Assembly (NCBI RefSeq): GCF_001517405.1
Contig: NZ_LN907827.1
Span: 2,796,587 to 2,860,586 of the forward strand
DNA from: Duffyella gerundensis
GTDB lineage: Bacteria > Pseudomonadota > Gammaproteobacteria > Enterobacterales > Enterobacteriaceae
DNA: 64,000 bases
Direction of reading: 5' to 3'
This document shows, piece by piece, positions 1 to 7,857 of this stretch; the first letter of the stretch is position 1; each line of letters starts with the position of its first letter. The notes beneath the pieces were generated by a model. That model saw only the letters and a program-made list of their open reading frames with translations. It was not told the origin of the DNA and made no database searches. The position numbers and the translations under genes were made by a program.

Positions 1-51
1 TTCGCGGCTGACCAGGAAAAACTGGAAGCCGTACTCGCCGCACAGCTGTAA
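1..51 (+). CDS. talA: Transaldolase, C-terminal end only (partial)
   Basis: The first 16 codons read FAADQEKLEAVLAAQL and end in TAA. This matches the last helix of enterobacterial TalA, which ends in a similar LE..LAA.L stretch. Transaldolase interconverts sedoheptulose-7-P and glyceraldehyde-3-P with erythrose-4-P and fructose-6-P in the non-oxidative pentose phosphate pathway. The gene begins outside the window. Its position just before a transketolase gene repeats the E. coli talA-tktB pair, which supports the identification despite the short fragment. Confidence 0.8.
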   Translation, partial: FAADQEKLEAVLAAQL

Positions 52-65
52 CCGTAACGCCTCTC

Positions 66-85
66 AGGCGGGCCGTTGCCCGCCT
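66..85 (+). terminator. Hairpin between talA and tktB
   Basis: An 8-bp GC-rich stem (AGGCGGGC/GCCCGCCT) with a 4-base loop lies 14 bases after the talA stop. Only a short T stretch follows, so it is more likely a partial terminator or an mRNA-stabilising hairpin than a full stop. tktB could still be read through from talA. Confidence 0.4.
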
Positions 86-118
86 CGCCATTTCCTCACC
101 TCATAAAGGGAGAAGAAC

Positions 119-2119
119 ATGTCTTCACATAGAGAACTGGCCAATGCCATTCGTGCATTGAGCATGGACGCCGTACAAAAAGCGAAATCGGGTCATCCGG
201 GCGCACCCATGGGCATGGCCGATATCGCCGAAGTGCTGTGGCGCGACTTTTTGAAACACAATCCGACCAATCCGGCCTGGGCCGATCGCGACCGCTTTAT
301 TCTTTCCAACGGCCACGGCTCCATGCTGCTGTATAGCCTGCTGCACCTCAGCGGTTACGACCTGCCGATTGAAGAGCTGAAAAACTTCCGTCAGCTGCAT
401 TCGAAAACGCCGGGCCACCCGGAAATCGGTTACACGCCGGGCGTTGAAACCACCACCGGCCCACTGGGCCAGGGCCTGGCGAACGCCGTGGGTCTGGCGA
501 TTGCTGAACGCACGCTGGGCGCGCAGTTCAACCGTCCTGACCATGAGATTGTCGACCACTTCACCTACACATTTATGGGTGATGGCTGCCTGATGGAAGG
601 CATTTCCCATGAAGTCTGCTCGCTGGCTGGTACGCTGGGCCTCGGCAAACTGATCGGTTTCTACGATCACAACGGCATCTCGATCGACGGTGAGACCGAA
701 GGCTGGTTTACCGACGACACCGCCAAACGTTTCGAAGCCTATAACTGGCACGTGGTACACGAAATTGACGGCCATGATGCTGAAGCGGTGGCTAACGCCA
801 TCAAAGAAGCGCAGAGCGTAACCGATAAGCCATCGCTGATTATCTGCCGCACCGTGATCGGTTTTGGTTCGCCAAATAAAGCGGGCAAAGAAGAGTCGCA
901 CGGTGCCGCGCTGGGCGAAGAAGAAGTGGCGCTGACCCGCAAACAGCTGGGCTGGAACTATCCGCCGTTTGAAATTCCACAGGACATTTATAGCCAGTGG
1001 GACGCAAAAAGCGCCGGCCAGCAGAAAGAGCAGGCGTGGAACGAGAAGTTTGCTGCCTATAAAGCGGCGTATCCGGAGCTGGCGGCAGAGTACAGCCGTC
1101 GTATGGATGGCGGCATGCCCGCTAACTGGGAAGCCGAAACGCAGAAATTTATCGCTGAGCTGCAGGCTAACCCGCAGAAAATTGCCAGCCGTAAAGCGTC
1201 ACAAAATACGCTGGAAGCCTACGGTAAGATGCTGCCAGAATTCCTTGGTGGATCTGCTGACCTTGCGCCAAGCAACCTGACCATCTGGTCTGGCTCGAAG
1301 TCGATTAAAGAAGATCAGGCGGGTAACTATATCCACTACGGTGTGCGTGAATTCGGTATGACCGCCATCGCCAACGGTATCGCCCATCACGGCGGCTTTG
1401 TGCCCTATACCGCAACTTTCCTGATGTTTGTGGAATATGCGCGTAATGCGGTACGTATGGCGGCGCTGATGAAGGCGCGTCAGATCATGGTTTATACCCA
1501 CGACTCTATCGGTCTGGGTGAAGATGGCCCGACGCACCAGCCGGTTGAGCAGCTCGCCAGCCTGCGCCTGACGCCGAACATGGCGGTCTGGCGTCCATGC
1601 GATCAGGTGGAAACTGCCGTGGCCTGGAAACTGGCGATTGAGCGTCACAATGGTCCAACCGCGCTGATCCTGTCACGCCAGAATCTTCTGCAGCCGGAAC
1701 GCTCTGCAGCACAGCTGGATAACATCGCGCGCGGTGGTTATGTGCTACAGGATTGCGATGGCACGCCGGAAGTGATCCTGATCGCCACCGGTTCTGAAGT
1801 GGAAATCACCCTGGGTGCCGCTGAGAAACTGACCCGCAGCGGTCACAAAGTGCGCGTGGTTTCACTGCCTTCAACGGATATGTTTGATAAGCAGGATGTC
1901 GCCTACCGCGAATCGGTTCTGCCTTCAACCGTTACCGCGCGTGTGGCGGTGGAAGCAGGCATCGCCGATTACTGGTACAAATATGTCGGTTTGAACGGTT
2001 CAATCGTCGGTATGACCACCTTTGGTGAGTCAGCGCCTGCCGATAAGCTGTTCAACGAGTTTGGCTTTACCGTGGAAAATATCGTCAGCCACGCTGAAGC
2101 ATTGCTGCAACCGCATTAA
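119..2119 (+). CDS. tktB: Transketolase (TktB-type by position)
   Basis: A cytosolic thiamine-diphosphate enzyme that moves two-carbon units between sugar phosphates in the pentose phosphate pathway. At 666 aa it has the normal family length. The N-terminal domain carries SGHPGAPMG (about 24-32) and GPLGQG (about 114), and the TPP/Mg site runs from GDGCLMEG at about 155 to the downstream DHNGISIDG. The middle pyrimidine-binding domain has [13 protein letters not shown], with the catalytic Glu, at about 410, followed by a C-terminal domain. The start follows a GGGAG ribosome site. Enterobacteria usually have two paralogues (tktA, tktB); the choice of tktB rests on the adjacent talA, not on diagnostic residues. 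Confidence 0.93.
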   Translation: MSSHRELANAIRALSMDAVQKAKSGHPGAPMGMADIAEVLWRDFLKHNPTNPAWADRDRFILSNGHGSMLLYSLLHLSGYDLPIEELKNFRQLHSKTPGHPEIGYTPGVETTTGPLGQGLANAVGLAIAERTLGAQFNRPDHEIVDHFTYTFMGDGCLMEGISHEVCSLAGTLGLGKLIGFYDHNGISIDGETEGWFTDDTAKRFEAYNWHVVHEIDGHDAEAVANAIKEAQSVTDKPSLIICRTVIGFGSPNKAGKEESHGAALGEEEVALTRKQLGWNYPPFEIPQDIYSQWDAKSAGQQKEQAWNEKFAAYKAAYPELAAEYSRRMDGGMPANWEAETQKFIAELQANPQKIASRKASQNTLEAYGKMLPEFLGGSADLAPSNLTIWSGSKSIKEDQAGNYIHYGVREFGMTAIANGIAHHGGFVPYTATFLMFVEYARNAVRMAALMKARQIMVYTHDSIGLGEDGPTHQPVEQLASLRLTPNMAVWRPCDQVETAVAWKLAIERHNGPTALILSRQNLLQPERSAAQLDNIARGGYVLQDCDGTPEVILIATGSEVEITLGAAEKLTRSGHKVRVVSLPSTDMFDKQDVAYRESVLPSTVTARVAVEAGIADYWYKYVGLNGSIVGMTTFGESAPADKLFNEFGFTVENIVSHAEALLQPH

Positions 2120-2124
2120 TCCTC

Positions 2125-2156
2125 TGGCCCTCTCATCATGAGAGGGCCATTTTTTT
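2125..2156 (+). terminator. Rho-independent terminator of tktB
   Basis: A perfect 12-bp inverted repeat (TGGCCCTCTCAT at 2125-2136 and its complement at 2138-2149, with one base between) is followed by seven T residues. It sits five bases after the tktB stop. Confidence 0.9.
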
Positions 2157-2257
2157 CTGCGCCAATCGTAAAAAAACCTCATCTGGCTACTTCCCGTTGC
2201 ACAGAATCTGATTACTATGTGTTTTTCCCTCCGCAATCAGATTTGGATGTTATTTCG

Positions 2258-3427
2258 TTGAAAACTTCCGCTCGTGTTTTACTGGCGCTGCTTTCTGTCG
2301 CGCTGCCGTTGAAAGGCATGGCGCAAATCGCGCCGGATCCGCTGCTCGCCTCGCAGATTGTCGACCGTTACGCCGAACATATTTTTTATGGCAGCGGCGC
2401 AACCGGTATGGCGCTGGTAGCGATTGATGGCAATCAGCAGGTATTTACCAGCCTCGGTGAAACGCGTCCGGGTAACAACATTCGGCCGCAAAAAGATTCG
2501 GTAATCCGCATCGCCTCACTGAGCAAGCTGATGACCAGCCAGATGATGGTGAAACTGGCAGAGCGCGGCACCCTGCGCCTTGACGACCCGCTCAGCAAAT
2601 ATGCCCCGCCAGGCGCCAGCGTGCCGAACTACAACGGCCAGCCAATTCGGCTGATCAATCTCTCCACCCATACCGCTGGCCTGCCGCGTGAGCAACCGGG
2701 CGGCAAGGCGGTGCGACCGGTGTTTGTCTGGCCAACCCGCGCCGATCGCTGGAACTGGCTGACGCGCGCGCCGCTGAAGGTGGCTCCAGGCAGCCGCGCC
2801 GCCTATTCGAATATCGGTTATGACCTGCTGGCCGATGCGCTGGCGCGGGCGGCCGGTACGCCTTATCCGGCGCTGTTTTCTCAGTTGTTAACCCGCCCGC
2901 TGGGCATGAAAGACACCACCTTCACGCCTTCGCCCGATCAGTGCGCCCGTTTGATGGTGGCTGAAAAAGGCGCCAGCCCGTGCGTTAATACGCTGGCGGC
3001 GATTGGCAGCGGCGGCGTTTACTCAACGCCAGAGGATATGGGCCGCTGGATGCAGCAGTTTTTGAACTCCGATATTCATCGTCGCACCAGCCAGAGCGAT
3101 CGCCTGCAAACGGTAATTTATCGTCGCGATCAGCTGGTTAAAGTCGACGGCATGGATGTGCCCGGACGGGCAGACGGCATCGGTATGGGCTGGGTCTATA
3201 TGGCGCCGCGTGACGGGCATCCCGGCATCATCGAGAAAACCGGTGGTGGCGGCGGCTTTATCACTTATATGGCGATGGTGCCGCAGCATAACGTGGGCGT
3301 TTTTGTGGTAGTCACGCGCTCGCCGCTGACGCGTTTTACCGCGATGAGCGACGGCGTTAACAATCTGTTGGCCGAGCTGGTCGGCAATCAGAACGGATCG
3401 CCAATGCGGATTGACGCCATCAACTAA
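2258..3427 (+). CDS. ampH: AmpH-type penicillin-binding protein / DD-carboxypeptidase-endopeptidase
   Basis: A periplasmic serine hydrolase of the class C beta-lactamase fold, which in E. coli trims peptidoglycan peptides and helps recycling. I set the start at TTG 2258, giving 389 aa (E. coli 385). The product then begins with a clean signal peptide, LKTSARVLLALLSVAL...GMAQ. The frame is open upstream to an ATG at 2138, but that ATG lies inside the tktB terminator and would add 40 unrelated residues before the signal peptide. Motifs in order are SLSK (SxxK, about 87-90), YSN in AAYSNIGYD, and KTGGGGGFI near the C-terminus. GMKDTTFTPSPDQC and RSPLTRF are typical of AmpH. In E. coli the gene is elsewhere, so its place next to tktB is a lineage feature. 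Confidence 0.9.
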   Translation: MKTSARVLLALLSVALPLKGMAQIAPDPLLASQIVDRYAEHIFYGSGATGMALVAIDGNQQVFTSLGETRPGNNIRPQKDSVIRIASLSKLMTSQMMVKLAERGTLRLDDPLSKYAPPGASVPNYNGQPIRLINLSTHTAGLPREQPGGKAVRPVFVWPTRADRWNWLTRAPLKVAPGSRAAYSNIGYDLLADALARAAGTPYPALFSQLLTRPLGMKDTTFTPSPDQCARLMVAEKGASPCVNTLAAIGSGGVYSTPEDMGRWMQQFLNSDIHRRTSQSDRLQTVIYRRDQLVKVDGMDVPGRADGIGMGWVYMAPRDGHPGIIEKTGGGGGFITYMAMVPQHNVGVFVVVTRSPLTRFTAMSDGVNNLLAELVGNQNGSPMRIDAIN

Positions 3428-3429
3428 CC

Positions 3430-4473
3430 TTAAGGCTGGCTAACCCACAGGGTTGGCCAGTCATCGCTGCTGTGCCAGAGATCGCAGCTTGATTCTTCCG
3501 CATACTCCGCCAGCACAAACTCTTCCCCGTTGAAGCGCCAGCGGGACGCGATGCCGCAATCTCCCAGTCCACGTCCTTTCGCCCAGGTGTAAAGTTCGCC
3601 CTTCGCGGCGTCAAACTGCGCGTTCACCAGCTCCATCGGCTTTTCGCTTTTTCCCGGCGGGGCAAACGGCAGCGTTAGCATCAGGCCACGGGCGGTCCAG
3701 GGCTGTCTGCGCGTGACCTCAAAGGCCAAATCGATGACGTTATACGCGCCCATTTCACAGCTGACCAACAGCAACGCTTTGTCATCGGTCAGTGGCGACA
3801 CGCTAACCTCACGGCGCATCGGATCCAGCGAACAGGATTCGGTGTTAATGCGCCAGGTCGCGTAGTCGATCAGATCGCGGGTTTCATCGGCGGTCAGCGC
3901 TGCGGGCGTCGGCGGCGGCGCTAACGTTGGCGCGGCGGGCTCCGGCGGCACTTGCAGGCGTTCGCCGCGTTTCACCCACGCGCTTTGGCTGTTTACCCTG
4001 CCCTGCACATCATCAATCAGCAGCAGGGCAGCTTTGAGTCCATGCAGGGAAAGCGTGGCCTGCGGCTGGAAGGTCAACTGCAAATTATCCGCGTCCAGCA
4101 CCTGCGCCAGAAACTCATCGACAGAGATAGTATGCGAAGTGGCAATATGATGCGCTTCCACCGCCCAGTGTTTGAGATCGGGATTAAGGCGGCGCTGGTC
4201 GATCAGCAGGTTTTCTTTTAAGGAACCGCCCGGCAGCGCACCGCTGTAGCGACTGCCGTAATCGATGCGCAGCAGCGGGCGGTCATTTTCGCCAGCGTGG
4301 CGAGACAGCGTCATTACCAGGCCATTTTCGCCGGTCATGCTGCGCGCCACGCAAAAATTCAGGTTATTACAGGTGACCTGCCAGTCCGAAAAGGTTTTTT
4401 GCAATGGATCTGCATGCGCACTGGCGACAAAAAGAAAAGGCAGTAACAGCAGCGATTTTGTCGAATAAGACAT
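3430..4473 (-). CDS. DUF1176 family secreted protein
   Basis: 347 aa with an N-terminal signal peptide (LLLLPFLFVASAHA, cleavage near residue 21), so probably periplasmic. The start of the mature protein, DPLQKTFSDWQVTCNNLNFCVAR, is typical of DUF1176 proteins, whose function is unknown. The mature part has several cysteines (TCNNLNFC, TESCSLD, LVSCEMG, LGDCGIA, ESSCDLW), which suggests disulfide bonding. A Pro/Ala-rich linker (PPEPAAPTLAPPPTPAA) at about residues 187-202 separates two halves. It converges with ampH with only 2 bases between the stop codons. I do not assign a role. Confidence 0.75.
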   Translation of the reverse strand: MSYSTKSLLLLPFLFVASAHADPLQKTFSDWQVTCNNLNFCVARSMTGENGLVMTLSRHAGENDRPLLRIDYGSRYSGALPGGSLKENLLIDQRRLNPDLKHWAVEAHHIATSHTISVDEFLAQVLDADNLQLTFQPQATLSLHGLKAALLLIDDVQGRVNSQSAWVKRGERLQVPPEPAAPTLAPPPTPAALTADETRDLIDYATWRINTESCSLDPMRREVSVSPLTDDKALLLVSCEMGAYNVIDLAFEVTRRQPWTARGLMLTLPFAPPGKSEKPMELVNAQFDAAKGELYTWAKGRGLGDCGIASRWRFNGEEFVLAEYAEESSCDLWHSSDDWPTLWVSQP

Positions 4474-4673
4474 GAAAAAGACAGATCCCGGTTAAGTGAA
4501 TGATCATAGCGTAGCGCAATCGATTCAATCTGCCCTTATCCATAAGCCAGCCTGAAACTCACGGCAAAATGAACGGACATGCTGAACAGAGAGATGATTA
4601 ATACCACAAAAAGCATCCTCTGCCGCTACGCTTTGCTCAATCAGATTGTTCGGACTGTGCACGAACTGGCGCT

Positions 4674-5252
4674 TCAGGGCTGAAGCCAACCCGCCAGTTG
4701 CGCATGCTGCAACAGCATGATGGTTTTGCCATCGCGAATATCGCCACTTTTTATCATCGCTAACGCCTGCGGAAAAGCGATCTCAAGCACCTCAATATCT
4801 TCATCTTCCACGCCGCCGCCCGCGTTGTTTCGCTGGCTGTCATCATATTCCGCAGCAAAAAAATGGACGATCTCCGTTACGCCGCCCGGCGACATATAGG
4901 CAGAAAACAGCGTTTCAACCTCGCCCACTGCGTAGCCGGTCTCCTCCACCGCCTCTTTACGGATGCAATCTTCCGGCGAATCGTTGTCCAGTAAACCGGC
5001 GCACGCCTCAATCAGCATGCCGTTGTGATTACCGTTCACCCAGGTAGCGATGCGGAACTGGCGGATGAGCACTACGCTGTTTTTCTTGCGGTTGTAGAGC
5101 AATATGGTGGCGCCGTTACCGCGGTCATAAACCTCGCGCTTATGGCGTAACGGCTCACCCTGCTGGCGAACCAGCTCGTAGGTGTAATTACGCAGGGTAA
5201 ACCAGTTATCTGAAAGCAGTTTATCTTTAATGACGTTGATTTTAATGCTCAT
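4674..5252 (-). CDS. nudK: GDP-mannose pyrophosphatase (Nudix hydrolase)
   Basis: 192 aa, close to E. coli NudK over its whole length. NudK hydrolyses GDP-mannose to mannose-1-P and GMP, which may limit nucleotide-sugar levels. The Nudix box (GX5EX7REUXEEXGU) is seen as [22 protein letters not shown] at about residues 86-107. The NudK-specific stretches [25 protein letters not shown] and [12 protein letters not shown] are present. The ATG follows AGGAAAAG. It appears to be a single-gene unit between the DUF1176 gene and ansP. Confidence 0.93.
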   Translation of the reverse strand: MSIKINVIKDKLLSDNWFTLRNYTYELVRQQGEPLRHKREVYDRGNGATILLYNRKKNSVVLIRQFRIATWVNGNHNGMLIEACAGLLDNDSPEDCIRKEAVEETGYAVGEVETLFSAYMSPGGVTEIVHFFAAEYDDSQRNNAGGGVEDEDIEVLEIAFPQALAMIKSGDIRDGKTIMLLQHAQLAGWLQP

Positions 5253-5334
5253 TTCTTTTCCTGCCTGACGCCTTTCTGGCCGATCATCTTAAAACGCTCT
5301 GCGGCTTAGCGCCATCCGAAAACCGGCAAAAAAA

Positions 5335-5361
5335 AGGCGGAATGCCATGAGCATTCCGCCT
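5335..5361 (-). terminator. Terminator of ansP
   Basis: An 11-bp inverted repeat (AGGCGGAATGC/GCATTCCGCCT, 5-base loop). A run of A on the + strand at its left edge becomes the U tract for leftward transcription. It lies 17 bases beyond the ansP stop. Confidence 0.85.
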
Positions 5362-5378
5362 GTTAAGCCTTAACGCAA

Positions 5379-6848
5379 TTAGCGCGGCGTGGTATCCGCC
5401 GATTGATTGGGTTCCGTGGCCGCAACGGCTTTTACCCGCTTACGTACGCCAAACCATCCCAACACCAGGATCACCGCAATCAGCGGCACTGACGCGATGG
5501 TGTAGGTGCCGTTCGGATAGTCAAAGGCCATCAGCACCAGTACGCTGGCCAGGAACAGCAGCGTCAGCCAGGAAGTGAACGGCGCGCCAGGTAGCTTGAA
5601 GCTGATGTCGTCCGCCTTGCCCTCTTTGATCGCCTTACGCAGGCGCAGCTGGCAGACCACGATAAAGCCCCAGGAAGAGATAATGCCCAGCGAAGCGATG
5701 TTGAGTACGATCTCAAACACCTGCGACGGCACGTAATAGTTAAGCACCACGCCAAACACATAGACCACGCAGGTCACGAGAATACCGGCATAGGGCACCT
5801 GATGGCTGTTCATCTTCGACATGAACTTCGGCGCGGAACCGCCCATCGACATTGAGCGCAGAATACGGCCGGTTGAGTAGAGGCCGGAGTTAAGGCTGGA
5901 GAGCGCCGCACTCAGCACCACGATGTTCATGATGCTACCAATGTAAGGCACGCCCAGTTTGGAGAAAAAGGTCACAAACGGGCTTTGGCCCGCCTGATAG
6001 GCGTTCCACGGCAGCAGCATCACCAACAGCACCACCGAGCCAACGTAAAACAAGCCGATACGCCAGATGACGCTGTTGATCGCTTTCGGCAGCATGGTCT
6101 GCGGATCTTTACACTCGCCTGCCGCCGTGCCCACCAGCTCAATCGAGGCAAAGGCAAACACCACGCCCTGTACCAGCACTAAAGCAGGCAACAGGCCGTG
6201 CGGGAACATGCCGCCATTATCGGTGATCAAATGGAAACCGGTAGCATTGCCGTCCAGCGCTTTGCCGCTGCCCAGAAACACCACGCCCACAATCAGGAAG
6301 ATAGCGATAGCCAGCACTTTAATCAGTGCGAACCAGAACTCCATTTCGGCGAACCATTTCACGCCAATCATGTTCATGGTGCCGACAATCGCCAACGCGC
6401 CCAGCGCAAACACCCATTGCGGCACATCGCCGAAAGCACCCCAGTAATGCATATAGAGCGCCACGGCGGTGATATCGACAATGCCGGTCATCGCCCAGTT
6501 GACGAAATACATCCAGCCCGCGACATAAGAGGCTTTTTCACCTAAAAACTCACGGGCATAAGAGACGAAACTGCCGCTGGAAGGCCGGTGTAACACCAGT
6601 TCGCCCAGCGCGCGCAGAATAAAAAACGAGAAAATACCGCAAACCAGATAGATTAACGCCAGCGCCGGGCCAGCAGCCTGCAATCGGGCGCCTGCGCCAA
6701 GAAACAAGCCGGTACCGATGGCGCCACCGATAGCAATCATCTGCACATGACGATTGCCCATCGCTTTGTGATAACCGCTGTCGTGGGAGTTTAGCCAGCG
6801 GCGTTTTGCAGCGCGTTGTTCCGCTGCGTTTTTTGTAGATGCTTTCAT
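5379..6848 (-). CDS. ansP: L-asparagine permease
   Basis: A 12-helix inner-membrane transporter of the amino acid-polyamine-organocation superfamily that imports L-asparagine by proton symport. The sequence follows E. coli AnsP closely from RRWLN.H..GYHKAMGNR onward, including IGGAIGTGLFLGAGARLQ in helix 1, GWMYFVNWAMTGIVDITAVALYM and the FKLPGAPFTSWLTLLF region. I used ATG 6848 (489 aa), which has AGGACAGG just upstream. A TTG at 6872 would add eight residues without a better ribosome site. The final 20 residues are hydrophilic and variable, as in homologues. It is a single-gene unit with its own terminator. Confidence 0.92.
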   Translation of the reverse strand: MKASTKNAAEQRAAKRRWLNSHDSGYHKAMGNRHVQMIAIGGAIGTGLFLGAGARLQAAGPALALIYLVCGIFSFFILRALGELVLHRPSSGSFVSYAREFLGEKASYVAGWMYFVNWAMTGIVDITAVALYMHYWGAFGDVPQWVFALGALAIVGTMNMIGVKWFAEMEFWFALIKVLAIAIFLIVGVVFLGSGKALDGNATGFHLITDNGGMFPHGLLPALVLVQGVVFAFASIELVGTAAGECKDPQTMLPKAINSVIWRIGLFYVGSVVLLVMLLPWNAYQAGQSPFVTFFSKLGVPYIGSIMNIVVLSAALSSLNSGLYSTGRILRSMSMGGSAPKFMSKMNSHQVPYAGILVTCVVYVFGVVLNYYVPSQVFEIVLNIASLGIISSWGFIVVCQLRLRKAIKEGKADDISFKLPGAPFTSWLTLLFLASVLVLMAFDYPNGTYTIASVPLIAVILVLGWFGVRKRVKAVAATEPNQSADTTPR

Positions 6849-7075
6849 ACCTGTCCTGTTTATCCTGTCCAACCTGACTCACGCCAGATTAAGCAACCAA
6901 ACGATTGCGCTGGTTGGGCTAAAGTGACGCGATTAACGCCACCACTCGCTAGTTATAATGTTGTGGTATAGGCAAAATTACGGCGATGAATCCTAACCGT
7001 TCTCTTGAACTGAAGCAAAATATCCAGGGCGGGAATAACTATACAAATTGTAATTTTGTGGTGCAGATGTGAGAA

Positions 7076-7100
7076 AACCGATCAACGAGGTTGACCGGTT
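7076..7100 (-). terminator. Terminator of the DUF1471 gene
   Basis: A stem AACCG-a-TCAAC / GTTGA-c-CGGTT with a 3-base loop and one internal mismatch. A residues precede it on the + strand (a U tract for leftward transcription). It is 36 bases past the stop of the small gene at 7137. Confidence 0.65.
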
Positions 7101-7136
7101 GTAATATCAGGGGTTCAGGAAAGAAAGCGGGCTGTC

Positions 7137-7412
7137 TTAGCGATAGATTTCTGCGGTACCGCTCCAGCGGCTGGAGTCGCCAGGGCTGTCCAGGCCGATG
7201 ATACGATAGTGATCGGCACCCTGTGCTTTCGCTTTATTCGCCAGCTGGCGCGCGGCATCATCCAGCGAGCCACCTACTGATGAAACGGATACGGTGCCCA
7301 TCGCCTGCAGGCCCTGCGCCTCATCAGCATCCACCGCTGACGCAGCGAGTGCAGAGAATGAACTGGTAGCCAGTAAAGCGACCGCAGCAATAGCAGCAAG
7401 TTGTTTTTTCAT
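7137..7412 (-). CDS. DUF1471 (YhcN/BhsA/McbA family) small periplasmic protein
   Basis: 91 aa. Residues 1-23 (MKKQLAAIAAVALLATSSFSALA) form a signal peptide. The mature part, with GLQAMGTVSVSSVGGSLDDAARQLANKAKAQGADHYRI and ending SGTAEIYR, has the DUF1471 pattern (G.(I/V)S....L..L...A...GA....I...... G.A.IY). Relatives such as BhsA and McbA respond to stress and affect biofilm formation or outer-membrane permeability; the exact paralogue cannot be told here. ATG 7412 has AAGGA eight bases upstream, whereas a start further upstream would put 16 hydrophilic residues before the signal peptide. It is divergent from acrD. Confidence 0.85.
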   Translation of the reverse strand: MKKQLAAIAAVALLATSSFSALAASAVDADEAQGLQAMGTVSVSSVGGSLDDAARQLANKAKAQGADHYRIIGLDSPGDSSRWSGTAEIYR

Positions 7413-7857
7413 CGTATATTCCTTCATTATTCGTGGGCGGCGATTCAGAGCCGCAATCAATTATTTCGATGCTAATTATCTTCCATGCAATGAAAAGCAA
7501 TCTCACAGGCCGGTAAAATCTCGCAAGGTTTGTGTCGCTTATGCGGATAAAGTTAGAGAAATGTCAATTAAGTAGGGCAAGCGGTATGAAAAGGTTATAA
7601 ATGAACGTGGTCTGTTTTCACCTGATCGCGGTTACCGCCTTTATCAGGATGTAACCTGCGTTCTTTTTATACGCAGCGACAATATTGCCGGCTCTTTTTT
7701 ACATTTTCTCCTTAATTCCTCCACGGTTCTGGCCGTTTTGGCGCGTAGAGTAACGGAGTTACGGAAAAGGTAAAGATTGCTAACCCGCTGACAGGAAAGT
7801 AAAAATCCTTCGTGATGGTCAACGGGCATTTCAACTGAGATAAGGAGTGTGGTGTCG
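7413..7857. promoter_or_regulatory. 445-bp divergent intergenic region between the DUF1471 gene and acrD
   Basis: No credible gene is seen. The region must hold promoters for both flanking genes. The part nearest acrD contains a candidate BaeR site (7703-7720). The acrD ribosome site AAGGAG is at 7842-7847. An open frame of about 75 codons on the minus strand overlaps the acrD start and has no ribosome site or family resemblance. Confidence 0.5.
7703..7720 (+). promoter_or_regulatory. Possible BaeR box upstream of acrD
   Basis: The 18-mer ATTTTCTCCTTAATTCCT resembles the BaeR consensus as I recall it from E. coli acrD/mdtA (TTTTTCTCCATDATTGGC), with about 12-13 of 18 positions agreeing and the left half best. 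It lies 138 bases before the acrD start. The match was made by eye and is only a candidate. Confidence 0.35.

Noticed and set aside
2138..2257. N-terminal extension of ampH from ATG 2138
   Set aside because: The ATG lies in the tktB terminator stem and the extra residues precede a complete signal peptide.
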